Assembly (NCBI GenBank): GCA_029378245.1
Contig: JARKIF010000029.1
Location: 677,266 to 741,265, forward strand
Length of the DNA: 64,000 nucleotides
Direction: 5' to 3'
From: Roridomyces roridus
Lineage: Eukaryota; Basidiomycota; Agaricomycetes; Agaricales; Mycenaceae
In this document: positions 58,001-64,000 of the stretch, piece by piece
Position numbering within the stretch: position 1 is the first letter of the stretch
Layout of the letters: each line of letters begins with the position of its first letter
Made by a program: the position numbers and the translations under genes
Notes under the pieces: model-generated
The model's database searches: none
Told to the model about the DNA's origin: nothing
Seen by the model: only the letters and a program-made list of their open reading frames with translations

Positions 58001-60926
58001 TCGGAACAGCGTACCGAGCCCTCGTAACCTCCCTACCATATCGCGCCATGATGGTCAACAGTGCGCCGTTGCCTCGGGCCTGAGCTTCCATTCTTACCTC
58101 CCCATCGGCGGTTTCGATATCGAATGGGGGTTGGATGCGATCTGGACTCGGGTCACATGTATAGTCTCCGGTCAGGTTGAGCACAGGGAGAGATAGCGAA
58201 TATTAAAGTGAGGCGCGTGGACGCGATTTTGTTTCCGCGGGTGCTTTTTTTGGAGGATCAGCTGTGGGGAAACGCACCGCAATTTCAAGCCGCGAGGCAG
58301 GAGCGGAGCCAGAGTTTGACGGCGGCTACGGGATCGGATAACGGATAAAAAGGCGGTGCAACGCCAAATGTCGTCTGCCGGCGACCAAGCGAGTATGTCC
58401 AGCGGCATGAGGTCGATGAAAAGTTCATACGTCGCGTAATTGACATGAAAATTACGAACCTGGGTTGTGGGCAAAGCCTCGAAGACATGCTCCGAAATAT
58501 TTGATCCTTCACTGCAGATTCACGCGCGTCGGGTGTAACGCCCGGAGACCGGTTTCGGTAAAAGGGCAACGTGTAGCGACAAACAGATGGATCCGCAGAA
58601 TGTGGTACCTGCAGGCAAATTGTGGTGATGACGAGGAATGGAGAGGAGCTAGCCTCCGGTCTCGTGGACCGAAACACGGTTGATTTTCGGGTCATTGATC
58701 CGAAGCGTCTTTCAACCCTGCCAGATGAACGGTCGGATAATCAAACGAGGGAAAAGATGTACTGCAACTGCCCCCACTGGTAGTTGAGCTTCCTCCTTGC
58801 GGATTGAAAAGACATACGAGTTCCGAATTTCATAGCTACGACTGAGATCCGGGAAAGCAATGATATGACTCATAGTACGGCCAAAACATCGACCGAGGCA
58901 TAGATAGAACTTATCTACACAAGCCCGAGATTAAACCAAGGCCCGGGTCATCAGATAATCGCGCCCAGACCGAGCGCCCGGATTTGCGGGCATCGTGAAA
59001 TTCCGTTTGGCGTATGACGACCGATATGTTGGATTGCCACAATCATGAGCCACAGGGATGAGACTGCTGACCATTGGCAGGAGATTGGACCGACACGCAC
59101 GACACGCAGACCGATGGATACGGTTCTTGGCAGCGCCGGCGGAGGTAAGCTTTCATCGATATCATGCAGCCAGAAGCATGGGTATTCAGTACTCGGTGTC
59201 GGTCTACGCCGAACAGATGCTCATTATTTGCCATGATTCCGCTGCCCAGAAACGCCCAATCGAGCGCCTCGATAAGATTGATATGACACCACTGATCGCC
59301 GATCTTTCCTTGATCAGTAGGCGCCGGGGTGCCAATCATTATTAGGCGCCCGATCGTGTTTGAACCGCAGACGCCCAAGCCTTCGAAATTGAATTCGCAA
59401 CATGAGTGTATTGAAATAGTGCGTGGCGAGCGAATATTCAATGTGATGGTCGAAATGCCGATGTTGTGGGCGTCGGTCGGGCGACGATATTATTTCTGCA
59501 TCATTCCATCTTTAGTTTTGTAGGCTGGTCAATAACACGGCGGAGAGAAGCCCCTCTACCCATCTGTATATCGCACTAGCTCATCCACCGCGCGTGCATT
59601 GTGGGTCCCAGTCCCATTCTTCTCCAGCCCTCTGCGCAACGAGCCAAGATCCCCCACGACTACGAACACAAGAACACTCTAAATCCATAGGTATCCATAG
59701 ATACGCGCTCAGAATATACTTCGAATGCATACACTCCCCCTCTAAAAACGAACTGCCCAACAAGCGCTCCCCTGTGGGTCCAATTCTTGATTGATTGACA
59801 TGTGGCGGCTTCGCTCCATTTTTCAACCTGTGCACACAACCTAAATACAGCTGTGGTTGGAATGGAATGGAGTACTTACGGTGCGGGGAGCCGGGTTGCA
59901 TTTCGAGGTCTCTTCTGAGGTTCGGGTATCTACAGAGCGAGAGAAGAACTGAGAGCCCGAATGATTCATGAATTTGGGGTCGAACACGATCTACACTCTG
60001 TGTAGCGTTCGAGCTCTCCCGGAATGATCAGTTGTGCTCATTTTGCTCATTTGGTCGAGATGGGACAACCTCTGAATCCTCCATCGGCCGGTACTGCTTG
60101 CTACTTTGAATTCAAGGACGCTAACTGGAAACGAGCACATACGTTCCTCGATCGAGGGAAATACCCACATAAAAATACTTCCATGTTCGAGTGATGGAGA
60201 TGGAGGATGAGTTAGGGACTCAGTTGAATACCAGAGTCGGTTCAGGGCAGGCAGAAATCATGTAGGACGGACGCTCATCTCGAGTAGACCAGCGCGAGGG
60301 GATCTAGTGCAAACATCCAACTTGCATTCAAGCCCCTAGCGTTGACCTGAAAGCGTACCAGATCACTGAAATATACTCCCGTGATCGACGAAATGATTCC
60401 ACGGACTCGTGTCGAGGATGGCAATGAACCCAAGGTCCGACAGGCCTTTCATTTTAAATCGTCGTTTCATGTCCCTCTGATAGGGAATATTCCATTGTTT
60501 ATGTAATACTCCCGTGGCGCTCCTCGGGGCGGTCATGAGGGGGCACGCTCTGGTTCATTTCGTTTGGCGGGCGGGGAGTACTGGCAGGTCGTGGCCGGAG
60601 GGTTCGGGAGGAGGTGCCCACGGTGAGTCATTTCAGTGAGATTCTCGTAAGAAGGTCCGTACCGACCCTTTGGTTTCAATCTGCCAAATCCGGTAAGCTG
60701 AACAAAAGAAATGGATGGATCTGAGATCTCGCTTGTGCAGTGATAGACCCGTTTTATAAGACAAAAAGGACAAAAGAAAAGGGCCCCACGACGAGGACGA
60801 CACAAGAACAAGAGTGAGGGATCCAAGAGACGTCAATTCTCTGTCTCTTCTCTACTCTATTCTTCTTGCCTAGCGCCACCCTCCCTCGTTAATTTTCTCT
60901 CCTCCTTTGTTCTCTACGACGCCATC
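55014..60926. other. gene-poor, decayed subtelomeric region
   Basis: No intact gene was found in about 5.9 kb. Features seen: a possible LTR fragment around 56500-57200 with a TGTATAAAAG TATA-like box at about 56632 and AATAAA at about 56704; a CACACACACAC run near 56870; a stretch rich in GATGTCAG-like words at 57240-57420; and protein-like minus-strand segments without family or joinable introns, such as SLDDSIPGPVTSHDTLWDPW (about 57600-57660), NFHVNYATYELFIDLMPLDI (about 58390-58450) and IMIGTPAPTDQGKIGDQWCH (about 59280-59340). Confidence 0.4.
56143..56215 (-). tRNA. tRNA-like remnant with intact T arm, 5' acceptor missing
   Basis: On the minus strand a D-arm-like GAATGGTTGGGTAATGC, an anticodon-loop-like TTCGTAA (CGT) and a perfect T arm CCGGG-TTCAACT-CCCGG followed by TGAGTAC occur in order. 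The anticodon stem pairs poorly and no 5' GTACTCA strand is present, so it is a pseudogene or a tRNA-derived fragment. Confidence 0.4.
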
Positions 60927-62622
60927 ATGCCTGCCCTCCGCACCCGCGACACACACCCCGCCGTCCGCTGTGAGTTTGCTTATCTCAATTGTCACGATCT
61001 TCACTCACGTGAATGCAGCACTCGAAGTGAATACATCCGTACCACCGCCCTCCCTCACCATTATATCCCCTACCCCGCGCGCATTCACCTTCCCCATCTC
61101 CCACAACCTCGCCGACAGCCCATACTCGTCGCCGTCAAACTCGCCGTTTGAGCCCGATCTCCGTGCTCTGGATTTGTCATCATCATCAACGACCCCTTCC
61201 TCTTCCGTCGACGACCAATGCTGCCCACGTACCCCACCACCGCTTTCCGCCTATACGCGCACGCTGTCTCCTTCAGAGACCTCCTCACCATCGAGGAGAA
61301 AGTCGACGAGCGGCGAGGAGAGGCGGCCAAAGAAGGGAGATGACGACTATGTGAAGCGGCCTGGTGAGTAGTCCTGTGTGGCCATTGCGACCGTCTAACC
61401 TGTAGCAGAGAACGCCTTTATTCTCTTCCGACGCAAGTGCTGCGAGGACCGTGCTCTCGGCATCTCTACGACATCCGCCTCTGCCCCGTCATCACTTGCT
61501 GCAGGCCCCTCCTCGGCCGACTCGCCTGCTCTCGCCAGTAATGGCAAGAAGCAGCGCCAGGCCGACCTCAGCAAGACGATATCGCAGCAATGGAAGGCTC
61601 TGTCCGTCGAGCAGCGTTCGCACTGGGAGCAGCTCGCCAAGGAGAAGAAGAAGGAGCACGAGGCTCTCCACCCCAACTACGTCTACCGTCCTCAGCGTGC
61701 CAACAAGAACCGCGCTGCCACTTCCTCCTCCTCCTCGGCTGCGAAGCGCAAGAACTCTGCCCCTGCTCCTGCGCAGGACATTGAGTTTGTCGTCCCAGCC
61801 CCACGTGGCCATCATGGTCGCAGTGCCAGCGCACCCACTCCCCCGCCGTACCAGTCCATCCGAATGCCCAACGTTTACTTTGGTGCTGCGACTCCAGAGA
61901 GCCCGACGAGTCTCATGCCCATGATCTCCAGACGTGGGTCGGCCAGTGGCTCGCAGAGTAGCTTTGACTACATGCCGAGCTTTGGGGCAGCCGTCGATTT
62001 CGAGGCGAGCTTACAGGTGTGTGCTCTTCCTTCGTTTGCATCTTCTCCCTCTGATGACGTGGTCTCGCAGTCGTCCGATTTCCTCCGTGCGATGTTCCCT
62101 GCGGGTGGTGCCGAGTCGTCGATGCTCTCACCAGCGTCGAGCGCTTCGGGCTCTGGGCCCTCCTCTCCTTACACCCCTGCCTCTGCATCCTTCCACCCGT
62201 CTGCATACGCCGCCACGCCTTACGCTGGTGGTAACCCGTCCGACTTTTCGCTTGACGGGCCTGCACCCATCGGCTCTACACAGCCCGCGGAGGACTACGC
62301 TGCTTACGCCTCGGTGTGGGCTACTACGTCCCCATGGGCTGCTGCTCCTTCTGCTGCGTCTGGCTTCGCTGAGGGCGACTTTGATATCTCGCGGATACCA
62401 GAGCTCGGGTGGGATTTGTCGTGTGGGACGGGAGCAGCTCCCCAAGGGGAGCTCGAGCTCGCGTACCCGATCGACTTTGGAATGGACATGGGTGCTGCGG
62501 ATGAGGGTAGCGTTGACCTTGACCTCGGGGGCAATGGGCTCGATCTGCACTTTGGGATGTCGGACGACTTGAGTGTCAGCGAGATGGGCTTTGACGAGAT
62601 GATGACGGGTGCGGGATTCTGA
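60927..62622 (+). CDS. HMG-box (MATA_HMG type) transcription factor
   Basis: Introns 60970-61018, 61364-61408 and 62017-62070 give 515 residues; the last intron is in frame and could also be retained (GTGTGT donor). The HMG box starts YVKRPENAFILFRRKCCEDRAL. A 30-residue Ser/Ala-rich insertion (about ISTTSAS to ASNGKK) follows, then RQADLSKTISQQWKALSVEQ and WEQLAKEKKKEHEALHPNYVYRP. The box bends DNA at short AT-rich sites. N-terminal Pro/Ser-rich and C-terminal Ser/Ala/Gly and acidic regions (DVDLDLGG-like SVDLDLGGNGLDLHFGMSDD) look like activation domains. Similar factors control mating and sexual development in basidiomycetes; the role here is inference. A CT-rich leader precedes the ATG. 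It is the last gene before the telomere-like repeats. Confidence 0.92.
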
Positions 62623-63840
62623 GCAAACGAACGAGCGGCGATACCTCCTTCCCCACCCCACACCCTTCGACGACGACGGCACCGCGTCATAACCTTGACT
62701 CTGCACCCTTTACGCCCACGCTCGTTAAATGCCCGCCCCTGCCCCTCGTTTGAGACGCCCACTCCCTCCCTCCATCTGTATTCCTACGCGCGCGCGCAGC
62801 TGCACGGACACACACTTCTTGTACAAAAACTCTCGCCAGCGGCTTTCTTATCTATCCTGGCGAAGACACCCCTCCCCTCCTCCCTTCTCTCTCTCTATCA
62901 TCCACGTTGTACACCACCCCACACGCACTACCTTTCTTGTACATCTCGTCATCCCCCTTGAATATCGGCCTAGGTTTCGTCTGTTACCACACTCCGCGCC
63001 GGCCACCATGGCCATCCCGCCCTGGTGGCCCTGGCTTCCCATCCCTACGCTGCGGCGGCGGCTGTCCGCGACGCCCCCTCCGCGCGCTTGTTGTACACTT
63101 GCTGTGCTGGGCTCGCTGGCTGCGCCGCCTGCTTCCCCGATACTCTTATTACTCTTTATACCCTACTCTTTACGCCCGAGACGCTCTTCTTACGCTTTTT
63201 ATTATAATGACGAACGACGACGAGTTACTTATTGCGCTGTTGCTGTTGTACGAGTAGGATAGGATGTCGAGGAGGAACTGGAATGTAGACTTGACTTGAC
63301 TTGCTTCCCAATTCGTGTGGCAAGAGCGATCGAGTGATCGAGAAAGAAGCATTCGCAAGACAAAAGAGATATGATCATGATAGGCGGCATCTTCGGGGCG
63401 GGCAAAGACAATAGAGGGAGGGAGGAAGAATAAAGATGATGATGAGAAGAAGTTCTGGCTGTCGGCGGTGTCCGGTGCTCGGATTTGTGGCACCTTGGGT
63501 TTTTTCCATGTGTAACGGTATGTTCTTTCGAGAAGTAGAGTAAATTCGTGGGAAGCGAGCGAGGGTAGTCTCAGGGCAGAGGGTTTGCGACATGAATTAT
63601 GCATCGTAAATGAACGAGGCGTGCAGGGAGCGAGCCGACTTGGACGAGGGAGGGGCGGGCAAGTGCGGACCTGTAACCCCGCGATGGGCGAGGGTTCTTT
63701 GCATTTCGGCGACTGGTGGCGTCGTCGATCCCGGGCTAGGGGGATTCAGAAGATTACCGGCAAGATATGATAGGTAGGTTACCTTGACATGGTGTGGAAT
63801 TCTCGGGCTGGAATTGTCGAGGCCGTGGACAGCCGACGGG
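62623..63840. other. 3' region and subtelomeric spacer
   Basis: Begins with the 3' UTR of the HMG gene. It has a GCGCGCGCGC run near 62791 and CT-rich low-complexity stretches (62870-62900). Open frames here lack domains and are judged non-coding. Confidence 0.4.
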
Positions 63841-64000
63841 TTAGGTTAGGTTAGGTTAGGTTAGGTTAGGTAGGTTAGGTTAGGTTAGGTTAGGTTAGGT
63901 TAGGTTAGGTTAGGTTAGGTTAGGTTATAGTTAGGTTAGGTTAGTTTTAGTAGTTAGGTTAGGTTAGGTAGTTAGGTTGGTTAGGTTAGGTTTGTTAGGG
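63841..64000 (+). repeat. telomere-type TTAGG repeat array
   Basis: About 160 bp of 5-base TTAGG units in one orientation, six perfect at the start, then runs broken by one-base losses and by TTATAG, TTAGTTTTAG and GGTTGG variants towards the end. Only the very last unit reads TTAGGG. The G-rich strand runs 5'-3' to the window end, as it should at a right-hand chromosome end. Basidiomycete telomeres are normally TTAGGG; TTAGG is the arthropod unit. Confidence 0.85.

Noticed and set aside
62729..63262. Plus-strand frame of 177 codons after the HMG gene
   Set aside because: Low-complexity Pro/Leu/Arg/Tyr content in the 3' region, no domain, no introns.

Overview
The window is eukaryotic and reads as a filamentous basidiomycete, most likely an Agaricomycete (inferred to be mushroom-forming Agaricales, Mycena-like). 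Coding regions are cut by many 44-60 bp GT-AG introns with CT-rich acceptors, and the gene families are typical of that group: F-box proteins, MYND fingers, a DUF6534 membrane protein, DUF6593, Zn2Cys6 factors, a laccase-like protein, a metacaspase and a type B carboxylesterase. There are no operons, CRISPR arrays or ribosomal RNA genes. All exon structures were worked out by hand from reading frame, splice sites and family resemblance; boundaries may be off by a base or a few codons.

Left part (1-32.9 kb), gene-dense: the 5' end of a laccase-like gene running off the left edge; a decayed F-box copy; a MYND protein; a stomatin/SPFH protein; a hypothetical protein with a zinc-knuckle-like motif; an F-box gene killed by one in-frame stop; a DUF6534 membrane protein; a Zn2Cys6 regulator with a 6-nt exon; two more MYND proteins; an F-box protein; a small secreted Gly/Ala-rich protein; three paralogues of one uncharacterised family (15.2, 27.9 and 30.5 kb); and an N-acetyltransferase with membrane segments.

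Middle (33.8-47.9 kb): a metacaspase split into 14 exons, then a group that looks like a small transport and catabolism set: a DHA2-type MFS transporter, a regulator with two tandem Zn2Cys6 clusters, a secreted type B carboxylesterase and, divergently, an isochorismatase-like hydrolase. A DUF6593 protein and a damaged hypothetical gene follow. A 5' tRNA-Ile half lies between the regulator and the esterase.

Right part (48-60.9 kb): no intact gene could be assembled. It holds protein-like segments in shifting frames on the minus strand, a 276-bp inverted-repeat element with target duplication (a MITE), tRNA-like debris and possible LTR debris, as expected of a decaying subtelomeric zone. An intact HMG-box factor follows (60.9-62.6 kb), and the window ends in about 160 bp of TTAGG repeats oriented as a right-hand chromosome end. 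A 5-base TTAGG unit is unexpected for a basidiomycete, where TTAGGG is usual.
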